A stretch of DNA of 64,000 nt from Hydrangea macrophylla. Its lineage: Eukaryota; Streptophyta; Magnoliopsida; Cornales; Hydrangeaceae. Shown in pieces: positions 47,828 to 59,599 of this stretch. The DNA is taken from positions 30,315,850 to 30,379,849 of the forward strand of contig CM066991.1 in NCBI GenBank assembly GCA_033977485.1, read 5' to 3'. Within the stretch, counting starts at the first letter, position 1; every line of letters starts with the position of its first letter. Position numbers and translations under genes: made by a program. The notes beneath the pieces are model-generated. The model was not told the DNA's origin, ran no database searches, and worked only from the letters and a program-made list of their open reading frames with translations.

Positions 47828-47835
47828 CTTTTATA
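47828..47835 (-). promoter_or_regulatory. candidate TATA box of the Tat 5' LTR promoter
   Basis: TATAAAAG on the minus strand, about 115 bp downstream of the palindrome cluster in the direction of transcription. Confidence 0.55.
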
Positions 47836-47949
47836 GACAAAAAAATACCAAGTATTTTCAATGAATTCGGAGTAAAAGACAGGTGTAAATCTCTCATTTG
47901 GTGGTACAATACGTACTTCCTGAAATTAAACAGTTTGCTGCCCAGGGCG

Positions 47950-48291
47950 GTAGTCAGAATTCATCTACGGCAGTCCGTGGGTGCCGCTGCGTCACTCCGT
48001 GACTGCCGCGCCGGCATTCCGTGACTGCCGCACGGCTCTCAGTGAGTGCCGCGGCAGATTGTTGATTGCCGGGTTTCCGTCAACCTTACTTTATCAGATT
48101 TTTGTTTTTATCCGCCTACACATACGTATTATACCACAAAATACAGACTTGGAAAGCAAACGGCAGTCAGAAAATGTCGGCGGCACTCAGTGAGAGCCAT
48201 TCCGGCATTCAGTAAATGCCGTACGGTACTCAGTGAGTGCCGCGCGGCATTCACTGAATGCCGCGACAATCTGCCGTGTGCCATTTTTTGC
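47950..48291. repeat. cluster of 19-bp palindromes in the Tat 5' LTR
   Basis: Counterpart of 29971..30294 with one more complete unit (CGGCATTCACTGAATGCCG near 48244). The left LTR has a shorter, altered stretch at that position, so units are gained or lost. Confidence 0.88.
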
Positions 48292-48552
48292 TAACCTTCC
48301 TCTTTTAGGTCTTTTCTTTTCTCCTTTTTTTCTTTCAAAAAATATTTTCGAAGATTTTCTCCAAAAATGGTGTTTTTTATACCTGAATTCTCCTAAACAC
48401 CTGGTATTTTCTTCTTTCTGTGAAATTTTATCGCGTTTGGAGAATTTTCTGAAGAGCTTGGAATACTTCGATTCTTTCGGTCTTTATCATCATCGGACGT
48501 GGAGGTGACGCTCTCCTAAATTCGACGGTCGGTCAAAATTGGGGTGTCTACA

Positions 48553-49444
48553 ATGAAGCACCATTATCCTTTTTCTATTATCAATTTTCAATTGCATGTC
48601 AGTGCATAATGAAATGAGCTAGCATATCCCAACTTGGCAACAAAAAAAAATACAAATGCATACCATTTTTTCGGCAAGTCCGGCATAGCCCAATTTGCTT
48701 ATATAATGCGTGTACTTATTCTTTGCACGCTTTGTTACTTGCACATCACTTAACCTCTGATAAATGAACTGAATAAGCATACATTACAGATATAAATAAC
48801 CATATCATGAACAAAAATAAAACTTTAAATATACCTGAAAATTGTCAGAGAGTCTTGATCGAACAAATTCATCCCAGTCCTTCTGATCAATGAACTTTTT
48901 TGTACATATCAGGGTGCTTCTTAAGGTGATCTGGATCATCTCTGAATGGCTTGATGTATTGCTTAGTTAACTGTCCTTTGAAGTTCTTCCACAAGTAACC
49001 GATTTCAGATATCACCTTCTTCTTTGTGTTTGGATCTACATTAAATTTGGCCTACAAGTGAAAAATAAGGCATATTAGTTTTAAAGTCAACAAAATTTTA
49101 TTAAAAATAATAAAAAAAAGAATAAAAATACATATTTTTAATACCTGGATAGCAGTCCATAAATTCTCTTTCAAAGACTTTGGCACATGATGCCATGTTT
49201 TATAACTTATTACAACCATTGTCTTTGCCAAAAGTCCTTTGTAACTAGAAAAATCTGGTCTTGTAGAACCAATCGGCTGCCCGTACGAGTTGTAAACGAG
49301 TTGTGTCTTTTCACCATCATTTGTTTTAGTCAAACGTTCTAAAAATGCTACACCTCTTCCTTTCCTTATTTTACTAGTCGAATTTTGTTGTGATGGCCCT
49401 AAGCTTTCCGTGTTATGAGAATCAAATTCCTTTTCTTGTTCCAT
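48553..49444 (-). pseudogene. TnpA-Ulp1 gene, 5' part: TnpA-type (Ptta/En/Spm) transposase domain (exons 1 to 4a)
   Basis: Start ATG at 49444 (MEQEKEFDSH). Exons 49145..49444, 48835..49051, 48664..48756 and 48553..48568, with GT-AG introns and compatible phases. Exon 1 has the GRGVAFLERL and YNSYGQPIGS...FSSYKGLLAK pattern of plant En/Spm TnpA-like proteins; exon 2 has YIKPFRDDPDHLKKHPDMYK. A sixth A in the run at 48896..48901 (complement) shifts the frame right after MYK; one base fewer restores the exon to a multiple of three. The Tat element then splits exon 4. TnpA-type proteins bind the subterminal repeats. The ATG lies 199 bp beyond the TnpD stop, on the same strand. Confidence 0.85.
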
Positions 49445-49643
49445 GTCTACAACACAGTTTCAACACACAGCTTAACTTCGACACATAATTAAGATTCATG
49501 CTATCAAAAGAATGAAATTATGAATAACAAAATAACTCTAAAAAACCAATGTAATTAAGTAGAATAGAAAAAATCTACAAAATGTAGAAAAATAGAATAA
49601 ATCCTTTATAACTAGTATTACACCCTTGGAGGAACTATATTCA

Positions 49644-52600
49644 TCAATTTTTGTCGATCGAGGTCCCTTCACAATCTGCACGGGCATAAGTTAAAGGAGA
49701 TTCATCACTCTCGTCTTCAATATCATGAAATGCTCTGGTACAAATACGATCTTCAATTCCTCTAAATACATCATCATCATCAGCATATTCGTCGTAATTA
49801 TACACTCGTTGGGGAGGTACAAGAACAATTGACCGCTTAGGATCGAGTTGGTCAGGTACATAAAAAACTTGTTTTGCTTGAGAGGCTAAAATAAAAGAGT
49901 CATTTTTATGGCCAATTCTATCAAGCTCAACTATTGTGAAGCCAAGTTCATCTACCTTTATCCCATTCCCTATGTCAACCCAATCGCACTTGAAAACTGG
50001 AATCTTGAATGTTATATAATCAAGCATCCATATTTCAGTAATGACACCATAAAAACACACATTTGAAACCACAGGGTTCTTATCCTTTGCACTAGCAACC
50101 TGCATTGTTGTAGCTACTATGCTTACTCCACTATTTTGGTTGACTAGTTCACTGTCACGGTCCTTCGTATGAAAACGACAACCATTAGTATAATAACCAG
50201 AATATTTTACTACGTCTCGACGAGGACCTCGAGATACCCATTTCAAAATGTCAGAAACCTCATTGATGGCGATTTGTTGCTCTTGTTCAACCTGATTTTT
50301 TATTATAAAAAGTTAGTGATATTTATCAAATACATTTACAATCTAATGTTTAATGTGTTAATCATACCCTTTCACGAAGCCAACCAATTATGGTTTTATT
50401 GTGCTCAGCTTCTAACCACTTTTCGTTTCTTGACTTTCGGGGATGCTTTTGTCTTAAACTTGCCTTATGCATCCTATCAAGTTAATAATAGGAGATACAT
50501 AATTATTCATACGATGAAGAAATATGATTTCTTATTGAATTTGAAGTCAAAATTACGTCTTACTCGATATAAGGTTGGATATCGTCTGTATTTTGCAAGA
50601 CATAACGGTGTGCTTGCTCCCAAGAGAAATCATCTACTTCAAAGATAGTACCGCCCCCTATTGTTTTGCCATTGTAAATTTCATTATCACCAACATTTGT
50701 TGTCGTGTTTCTAGTAGAAGGAACTCCAATGCTCTCAAGATCAACTAAGAACTCTGAACAAAATTCCACTGCTTCTTCAGTAATGTAACATTGGGCAATA
50801 CAACCTTCCGGACGATTTGGATTCCGTACATAACCTTTTAATACCTTCATGTTTCTGAAAAAATTAAAAAGAAAGCACGAAATCATAAGACTTTACTATT
50901 TAATTATTGATCAATGACTTAATGTTTTGCATATGCTTACCTTTCAAATCCCCACATCGATCGAGCATAAACTGGACCACAAAGTTTGACCTCCCTGACT
51001 AGATGTACCATTAAATGCACCATGATGTCAAAGAATGAAGGTGGGAAATACTTCTCCAACAAGCATAGAGTGAAGACAATTTGTTGTTGAAGTTCATCCA
51101 ATTTCTCCACATCTACTACTTTTTTGCAAATAGCATTGAAGAAGAAGCAAACTCTAATAATTGCATAACGCACATGCTTAGGCAGCACTGATCGTATTGC
51201 TACTGGAAGTATTTGCTGCATTAATATGTGACAATCATGGGACTTGAGACCAATTAGTTTTAAATCTTTCATTGAAAAAAGGTTTTCAAAATTTGAAGAA
51301 TATCCATCCGGTACCTTGAGTTGATGTAATGTTTCACAAACCCTTTTTTTCTCTTCTCTGGATAATGTATAACATGCTGGTGGTAAGTAAGTCCGTTTTC
51401 CCTTAATCTGTGGTCTCAAATCTTCCCTTAAGCCCATGTCTACAAGGTCGAGACGACACTTCACCCCATCTTTGGTTTTCCCCGGAATGTTGAGTAAAGT
51501 GCCAATGATGTTATCACAAACATTTTTCACAATGTGCATGATATCCAAGTTGTGTCGAATAAGCAAATGTTTCCAGTACTCCAGATTGAAAAAAATAGAC
51601 TTTTTCTTCCATTATTTGGAGGCCTCATTGCCCACATCATTATTGACATCAACATCGTTATCAACATAATCATCAACATAATCATCATCTCTCTTCCTCT
51701 TCGAGCTTGTATTCCTTTTTGAACGTATCTTCTTTCCCCACGATACTCTAACACCTTCGACCTCACGTAATATTTGTTCACCACTCATTGGCTCTGGATT
51801 TTTTTCAAGCTCTTAATGTCCATTAAATGCCTTCTTTTGAAATCGAAAAGAATGATCATGTGGAAGAAATGTTCTATGCGATGTGTATACATTCTTTTTA
51901 AAATGTGGCAATCTACACAATTTTGTTTGTTCACCACAAATTGGACAAGCATAATACCCTTTCACAACACAACCGCTCAAATTACCATAGGCTGGAAAAT
52001 CGTTAATAGTCCACAACAGTACAGCCCTTAATGTAAAATATTCTTGGCGGTAGGCATCATAAGCTCGAACTCTGTCGTCCCACAAGGTTTGCAAATCTTC
52101 AATCAAGGGTGCCAAGTAAACGTCAATATCGTTTCCTGGCTGTTGTGGACCGGATATTAACATTGTTAACATCAAAAATTTTCTCTTCATGCCCAAAGAA
52201 GGCGGAAGGTTGTAGGTTGCTAACATAATTGGCCAACAACTGTACCTACTACTAAGGGTACTATGCGGGTTGATTCCATCAGCCAAAAGTGCCAGCCTAA
52301 GATTTCTCACTTCCTTTCCAAACTCTGGCCACTTAGTATCAACCAACTTCCATGCTGGGGAATCTGCGGGGTGATGAGATTTATCATTAACTTCTCTTCC
52401 ATTTACGTGCCACGTCAAATCTTTTGCAGACTGTACAGATTGATACGTCCTTTTAAATCTTGGAATAGGCAGAAAGTACCACAAAACTTTTGCAGGCACA
52501 CCTACTCGTTCCTCAGTCGAATTCTTCTTCAATTTATATCTTGAAGTTCTACAAGAAGGACATATAGTTGCATCTTTATACTCCTTTCTATAAAGTATGC

Positions 52601-53228
52601 AATCGTTAGGGCATGCATGAATTTTCTCATACCCCATCCCAAACACGGACAATGTCTTCATAGCCTTTTGCATAGATATGGGTAATTCATTGTCTTCTGG
52701 AAGCATTTCTGCAAACAACGCCAACAACTTTGAAAAGCTTGTATCCGTCCAACCACTCGTTGCTTTCAAATTGTAAAGTTTCACCAATGCTGATAGTTTG
52801 GTAAACTTCTTACAACCTTTGTACAAAGGTTTATGGGCATCTTCAATCAACTTTTTAAATGATCCAGGATTACCGGTAAAGTCCCCACGTGCAGTTTGAA
52901 CCATGTCTACTGTGGCCATAATGTCTTCTGGATTTTCCATCACGTCACCGTGATAGTCGAAGTTTTGTATGTTACCATTTGGCGAAGCTGCACTACGAGT
53001 ATCTTCCCCATGCCATATCCATGAACGGTAACTTTGGTCAATTCCGTTTATGTACAGATGGTCTTTAATTTCTTGTAAACTCGACTTAAAAAAATTCCCA
53101 CAATGAGAACACGGACATGGTATGAAATCCAGATTTTTAGCATTTCGTTTAGCAAATTCGAGAAAAACCTTTACCCCTACTTCATATTCTGCAGATAATC
53201 TATCCATGGACATCCAAGATCTATCCAT
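49644..53228 (-). pseudogene. CACTA transposase TnpD (tnp2 family), two stop codons
   Basis: Four exons with GT-AG borders: 50941..53228, 50564..50854, 50368..50473 and 49644..50291, together 1111 codons with phases that match. Start ATG at 53228 (MDRSWMSMDR, the usual start of these proteins); upstream in-frame codons to 53330 are probably leader. Domain order: transposase-associated zinc motif (CPCSHCGNF), tnp2 core (LLADGINPHSTLSSRYSCWP; WTINDFPAYGNLSGC), DUF4218 (KTKDGVKCRLDL; LKSHDCHILMQQ; FPPSFFDIMVHL) and DUF4216 (VCFYGVITEIWMLDY). TAA at 51813..51815 and TAA at 51612..51614 interrupt exon 1 without a shift, both fitting CAA to TAA. It catalyses CACTA excision and integration when intact. 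Confidence 0.92.
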
Positions 53229-53307
53229 TTCTAAAGATATAATTCTAACTATGAAATGCTGGATAGAATTTTCTTCTAGTCGTGAAAACGTCAAATTACC
53301 TAGACAC

Positions 53308-53371
53308 CATAAAAAATATGCATCCAACATTCAATCATATGTTAGGGTAGTCAACTAAATTTTGGTTAACA
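53308..53371. repeat. direct repeat upstream of TnpD, copy 1
   Basis: CATCCAACATTCAATCATAT and its surroundings recur at 53749..53813 with few changes. Confidence 0.85.
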
Positions 53372-53459
53372 AAAAGTGGTCATAGTTGTTACAATGTTAT
53401 ACATCGTCTTTGCTAAAAAAAATAGAAATATAATAGAGAAGCAATACTAACAATGTTTT

Positions 53460-53503
53460 TTTTTTTTTTTTGTTTCGTGCCCACGGGCACGGGTTATTAC
53501 TAG
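53460..53503 (+). mobile_element. Helitron-like 3' terminus (plus strand)
   Basis: Hairpin GTGCCC-AC-GGGCAC (53477..53490), then GGGTTATTA and CTAG at 53500..53503, with host T following. No 5' end was placed. Confidence 0.5.
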
Positions 53504-53530
53504 TACTAAGTATAATTTAAATAGAACCTC

Positions 53531-53751
53531 AATGAATGTTGACCTAGAATTTCTAAAAATTTTGACAGAGTCTCCTCTATAAATAGAACCTCCCAAAAAT
53601 TTCAAGCAATGAAAACATACCCATCAACAATTGAATAACCGTAACATACATTATATCACTACATTAACCATAACATACTAAGTGTAATTTAAACAGCTAC
53701 CATTATATCAACCATGTTTATTTAGGTCTTATTTACCTTTACGCATTGCCA
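53531..53751. repeat. copy of a TnpA-Ulp1 intron upstream of TnpD
   Basis: Matches 22646..22866 in the same orientation. It is bounded on the right by the second copy of the 53308..53371 repeat. Confidence 0.85.
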
Positions 53752-53813
53752 TAAAGAATATGCATCCAACATTCAATCATATGTTAGGATAGTCAACTAA
53801 ATTTTGTTTAACA
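53749..53813. repeat. direct repeat upstream of TnpD, copy 2
   Basis: Second copy of 53308..53371. It joins the intron-derived segment across the short shared sequence GCCAT/CCAT. Confidence 0.85.
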
Positions 53814-54625
53814 TGTCAAAATTAAATGAAAAAAAAAATCAAATAAATGGTCCAAGTCAATAACAATGGTATCCATCTATATTATCAAATCCATGTGAAA
53901 TGTGAACAGGACCGAATGAGATATACATGGAAAGAAAGAGTAAATTACCTTTATCCTGAAACTAGAAGACAGTGTTCTTGATTTGTCTGAATCCTAAATA
54001 CAAAGAACAAGATGAAACTTTTGTCTAAGAGAAATATCAAAACTGACAAGTTATTATCAATAAGCTGCTAAAAAGGAAACGTCCCAAACAATTTATAGGC
54101 CACAAATTCCTAAAACGCAAGCCAAATACCCAATTTTAAAAAAGAAATCACCCTATTCGGACATCCGAGCGCAAAGTCATAGCCTTTCAAAGGTTTGATG
54201 TTTTCCTAAATTTTCAGAAACTGACCTAAACAATTTACTACTTTGCAGACTAACCTACCCTTGATTCTCATCACAATATTTGCATTTATTGGAGGGCCCC
54301 ACACATGAGATGGCTCATTTATTTAGTAAACCAATTATTCGTGAATAAGAAATTAGTAAGTACTTTAGTTGGCAGCATTCCATTTTTTATCATTGTTGGA
54401 ATTGACCAAATCAAGAGGGCTTGAGTTATTTCTTTTTTACCAAAAAAAATATATATATATAAATTGGTGTTGGAAACATGATAATTAGTATCCCTCTTTT
54501 TCGTTATCTTCTTTATCGAGTATTTCACTGGGAGAATTTTACCAACTTCTGGACCGTTTCTTTACCCATTTACCCATTTAGCATCCTTTATCCTAACTAG
54601 ACTTGAAAGGAATTGTATGATAATT

Positions 54626-54627
<2 letters not shown>

Positions 54628-54656
<29 letters not shown>

Positions 54657-54681
54657 AAGAAGAAGAAGAAGAAGAAGAGGA
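54628..54681. repeat. (AAG)n microsatellite
   Basis: About 17 AAG units. Confidence 0.95.
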
Positions 54682-57399
54682 GAAGATATTTACAAGATGA
54701 CCTACTAAGAGAACAAATTAGCTAAAAACTTCAGGGAAAAACAACAAACGCTGGCTTACTTACTAGAATAGTCACTTTGGGGGCTGCCACCTCCAACAAA
54801 TGCCAACCAAAGCTCTATTATTGAAATCATACAATTCTCAATTCGAGTCACTATTAAGTTTGATACATGTCCTAAAGGATTCAGACATGTATGTAAAATT
54901 GATCTAGTAAAGTAATCCTATATGAGTTTATTGATTCACCGAAAGCTAGTTTTCCTCCTTTTAAAAAAAAAATATAAATTAATTAAAAAAATTATGTGTT
55001 TTTTAAAAAATATCAATTCCGAAACCTCTTTTAACCTCTTACGATTCACGACGCGATTCGAAGAAATGGTTTCGATTCACACAAGAATCCCGTTTTGATG
55101 ACTATGAATCAAACTACAAATTAATGGATTATGGGGAAAATTATAGAAAAAGAAAAAGAGAACGAGCTTAAATAGGCTACCATAGAAAGAAAAAAAAAAC
55201 TTTTTGGGATGACCTCCCACACTAAACAATCAAAATGGAGAACAAATGGACAACAAGAAATTGGAGCAAAAAGGGGTCTGGACGGTAGTGGGATACTAAG
55301 TGCCATGTATTCTCGACTTAGAGAGCTACAAAAAGCCTAAAAGTACAAGAAAGAGAGTAAAAAAGCTTGTGTGCTATCCAGTGGACAGAAACTGCTCAAT
55401 ACTTGCATCGTAGAAATATAAAAATGGAAAATGGGCTACTGCCCAAGTTGTAGGCTGCCACATGAAGGAGAAATAAAAGAAGATCAAGGGGAAAAGGGAA
55501 TTGCCGCTGTGACAAGCTACTGGGCCAAGTAACCTATTAAAGCATATGAAACTAACCAACAAGGAAAAACAAGAGGGGAATCTCCGGATGAATGGTGCGT
55601 GATGTTTTCTATAAGCTTCTAAAGAAAGGACCAATTGGAAAGGAAAGAAACCAATAAAGGAAAAGAAACTCGTGGGGTATCATATTTTCAAATAAAAAAA
55701 AGCAATTACGGCTGCTTTGTATAGCATTGAAGGCTGCTCAGGAAATCAAGAGGGACAGTGGGTGCTGCAAACAAGGAGTTTTGCATTGGTTCGAAGGTCA
55801 TCTTCTGAAGTGTCATTTCTTCTTGAATTATTGCACAAACCTCTCTTTCATTGTTCTACTCCCATACTTCATGTCTTAACCTACTATGCGTCCTTTTCTG
55901 CGATGGGAGTTTTTTCATTTTTGTGTCGAGTCTCTGTGAATGGGAGATACGGAAATTCCTCTTTTTCTAATTTCCCCTCCCTATTGTTAATCTATGTGTC
56001 AACATTTAATAAGGGAGTTTTGACAGGATTTTTTCTGCTGCTCTTCCGTATATAGTTATTATTTTCTACATTTCGTTGTCAGCTTGGTGAACATGTGGAT
56101 TGCACAGGGTTCTATCTTATTGGGCAGATTTTGTTGTAAGATTATTCTCAAGACCATGTGCAGATTTATCTAATTGGGCAGAACCCTTGTTACAAGGACT
56201 ATTCATAAGAGAAGAGTTTCGAAGGATAAAGGTCAGTAATCCATACATTCACACCATGAAGCTTTAAGCACTGCAATCAAAAAATGAGCAGCAGCAGACT
56301 CTGTCTCTGTGTTGAAAGAAACAACTAGAAAGCTGGAAATATTACCAGTCGACTTGATTATATTGGAAATTCAGTCACTCTAGAGTTGCAAACTGCTGAA
56401 CATGGGAAAGTTGAAGATAGCATAGCATTTTGGGTTGCTGTTTTTGTTTATACATGGGCTGATTGGGGGCTTCTTTGACAACATGCAAATAGTTTTTTGG
56501 AGGTAGCTTCTTTGTGAAATCAATGCATTTATATAGTTTTTTTCACAAAGATTTGCATCCCACAACAAGGGAATTTTTGTAATCAGTTCTCATTTAATAC
56601 AATTGCTCTCTTGATGTTCAAAAAAGAAAAAAAATAATAAAAAGTAAAAACATACCATGCATCTTGAATTTCAACAAGATACTCCCAATTAGTTTGAATG
56701 TTCACTTGCTAAATGAATTTATCAAATTTCTCTTCAATTCTACTTAGGAGAAAGGAAACTAACTTGTATCATAGTTCACAAATTGTCTAAACCTGTATTA
56801 ATTTTAATGGGGAACTTATTCAAAGGCAAAAGATTCAAATATCTCATTCTCAGGTGTTATGTCGTCTGATTTCAGCAGCCAGTGAGCCCTCCTCTAGGAT
56901 TTGTTTCTAAAAAAATTGATAAGTACCAAAATTATCAACATATTATTAGTTACTATAGAGTTGGAAAAAGAAAAAGCAACAACAAAAAGATGTTACCCTA
57001 CATTTACTTATTCTTGAAGTAGTTTCAAAGTGTTTTCAATGAAAATAGAAAATTAAATGGCTGATTCACCCAATGGGAGAAAGTGCCAAAGAACACTAGA
57101 TAATGAAAAAAAAACAGCCTGAGGGACTGAAAGAAGGCCCCAAGTATTTTGTTACAGCTTTTTTTGTTTTAAATAACCGAAGCTCGGGAGAGTAGTTACC
57201 CCAACGAAAAAAATCAGACCGTAAGAATTTGTTAACTTCTGCATGTCAGAACCACCAGCTAGCATGTATTACAAAATTTTTTTTTACTCAACTAGAACGA
57301 GGGAGGAAATTGACTCTAGTACAACTCAAGTTAAGCTTATGCTCACGTTCAACTTTGGCTATTAACAAAGCTGTATACATGGTTGTCAGAGTCCAGATT

Positions 57400-57555
57400 G
57401 CAGCACATAGCTGCAGCACACTGCCCAGCTGCACACACAGCTCAGGCAAGGTAGCACACTGCCTAGCTGCACACGCAGCACAGTCAAGACAACACACTGC
57501 CTAGTGCAGCACAGCAGCAGCACACAGGCTGCGTGCACACTGCTGCAGCAGCCAC
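57400..57555. repeat. GCAGCACA-rich degenerate tandem repeat
   Basis: Irregular units containing AGCACACTGCC(T)AGCTGCAC. The open frames on both strands come from this composition. Confidence 0.6.
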
Positions 57556-59224
57556 TCTCTCCCCCTCTATAGTCCACACCTCATTGATTATAAGTGATAA
57601 CTCTCCACTTTCTGCCGCCAATTTTGGTAGTGGATTGAGTTAACTATGAGACCAACCTTGTCACTAAACTTTAACATGTTTACATTTTAAGTTTGGAAGC
57701 GTATTAAGGGACAACTACAGAGTTAGTTTCCTGAAGATATAGCTGAGGTACTTTACTTCTGTGATGGTGTTTCTTATTGGGTAGAAATTAGAACAGGAAG
57801 AACAAAAACTGAACTGATCAATAATATTATGGTTTAATCTTCTTGAGTTATTAGGATGCTTGTAATAAATGTTGCTTGCTTATATATTTAGTAAAAACTT
57901 ATGGTCTGGACTTATGGACTGGACATATGGTTAAAAAGTGTTAGTTTGAAGGACCTTCAATTAATTTTCCCACAAAAGATTTAATTGAAGTCAAAACACT
58001 AAACGAGCCTTTCAAAACTATAAAGGAAGTACTTTCACAGAATCAGATTAGTCATATTGTTTCATAAAGGTTATTCTTTCACACATACTATGTACATATC
58101 CTTTTTGCCAATATTTCATCGCATTAATTCGTTATTTTTAATTTTAGCAAATTAATACCTCTTTTTTTTTAAATGAAGACCATATCCAATTCTGAGCGAT
58201 GTGCTTGATTAAGGTACCTTAAAATTGTTGTGACAAATTGTGTGTGGCTTGTATTAGTTTAGTTGGTTCAACATGTGGTTGGTTGTTAAGAGTTGTTGTT
58301 TACTCTTTAAAAGAGCTAGAGTCAGCTTTCTTTTGGTGTGCATTGACAGATTATAATTCCATTTTCTCTCTCTTCAAGGACCTTGAATCCCTTTACAAAT
58401 GCATCTCCATTAAGCACCCTTAGCCCTTCCAACGATGAAATTGTCTCACGTGACCATCAAATTCAAACTTGATGCCTACTACGTTTCAAGGATTCTGTCG
58501 TTTGAGAAATCGACTATCGTGTGTCATTCCCGTAATAATCAAATCACATCAATCATCACAAATGTGATAGTCACATAAATAATTTGGACACCACTTGAGG
58601 GTCCAATCAAATAATTTCTACTTATGAGTTAAAACTTACATCATCCTAAGAACAATGAAATAGTCTCAACCAAGTGTACCAATGCAGAATACTAAAACTT
58701 ATTCCATTTATTAGAACCTCACTAACAAAAACAGAATCATATTGTGATTTTGTCGATCACTACACTGTCAATTTGTCAAGGGCATCAGCCTAGCACTTCC
58801 CACCTGCCAATACCAGCAGAACAGGTTGTACAAGCCAGCAGCTTGTACAACTTCCCAATGCAGCACAGGTTGTAGAAGCCAGCAGCTTGTCCGTGCCGTA
58901 TTACACCAATTACCCACGTGGGAATCCAGTTTCATAATTGCCATGGAAATATTACATTAACCATAAAGAATCAAAAGCCCTACACTCTTTACCTACAAGC
59001 TTATGCCTTCCCTAAATTTCTTCCTAACGTACATTGGGGAAAAAAACAGGGCATGGGGGAAAAATTAGGCTAGGAATCTAAATTAAATCTATTTTACCTA
59101 CAAATTGAAAACTTCAATGACCATAAACAAAGATATCAGAAAGAGGATGATTGAATGGTGAAGAGTGAGCATCAATTTTAAAAATCTCAAATTTTGAAGC
59201 TTCATTATTGTAAAAGCTCGAGGG

Positions 59225-59225
59225 A

Positions 59226-59262
<37 letters not shown>

Positions 59263-59425
59263 CACACAAAATGGAAATATATATATATTTGCTTGCAAGA
59301 AAACGACAATATATATATATATGCACATATATATACCCAAAACTGCTATATATATGCACATACATATATATTCGAAACACACACACACACATACACAGAG
59401 AGAGAGAGAGAGAGAGAGAAAGAAA
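59225..59425. repeat. compound (CA)n-(TA)n-(GA)n microsatellite
   Basis: CA repeats at 59225..59253, several TATATA patches, CA again near 59378..59396 and GA at 59398..59419. Confidence 0.93.
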
Positions 59426-59429
59426 ACAC

Positions 59430-59580
59430 CTGGCCGGGAGTAGCAGGAAGTTGCGCCGGCGGCGAGGAGCTGTTGGAGGTGCCGGAATCAAGAGGGAGGG
59501 GTAGGGTTTGAGAGAGTGATTGAAACTGAGAGGGATTTGGGTTGGGAGGAGTCCTATAGCGTTTTTTCAACGCGCGAAAG
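59430..59580 (-). promoter_or_regulatory. GC-rich putative first exon and promoter region of the CACTA
   Basis: A short GC-rich island just inside the right subterminal repeats. On the minus strand it ends at 59430 in a splice donor (CCAG|GTGTTTTC), as expected for a non-coding first exon feeding TnpD and TnpA-Ulp1. En/Spm has a GC-rich control region at the same place. The ATG-initiated frame here is not convincing as protein. Confidence 0.5.
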
Positions 59581-59599
59581 TAGTCTTATTAAAATAGGT

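Larger units (their letters stand above)
27546..48552 (-). mobile_element. Tat-lineage (Ogre/Retand-like) Ty3/gypsy retrotransposon with antisense genes
   Basis: A 21.0-kb element flanked by ATGAA, with 3.02-kb LTRs. On the minus strand the order is 5' LTR, tRNA-Arg-type primer site, gag, protease, then a 1252-codon pol with reverse transcriptase, RNase H, a second archaeal-type RNase H and integrase. The dual RNase H defines the Tat/Athila group, and the size, primer and variable 3' region point to Tat. Between pol and the 3' LTR lie two genes on the plus strand, a 60-bp tandem array and palindrome clusters. It disrupts exon 4 of TnpA-Ulp1. Gag and protease carry stops and a frameshift; pol is open. 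Confidence 0.95.
45519..48552 (-). repeat. Tat 5' LTR (right copy)
   Basis: 3034 bp, ends TGTGGATATC and GTGTCTACA, followed by ATGAA. Confidence 0.95.
53814..59429. other. CACTA 5' intron / untranslated region, no gene recognised
   Basis: 5.6 kb between the putative first exon and TnpD. The longest open frames are about 110 codons and match nothing I know. It holds an (AAG)n microsatellite, a CAG/CAC-rich patch and a CA/TA/GA microsatellite block. Captured host sequence may be present but I could not identify any. Confidence 0.5.

Noticed and set aside
55717..56055. Hypothetical 112-aa gene in the CACTA 5' region
   Set aside because: No homology, no promoter or splice support; composition like surrounding non-coding DNA.
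57229..57577. Cys-rich small proteins on both strands
   Set aside because: Produced by the GCAGCACA repeat; low complexity.
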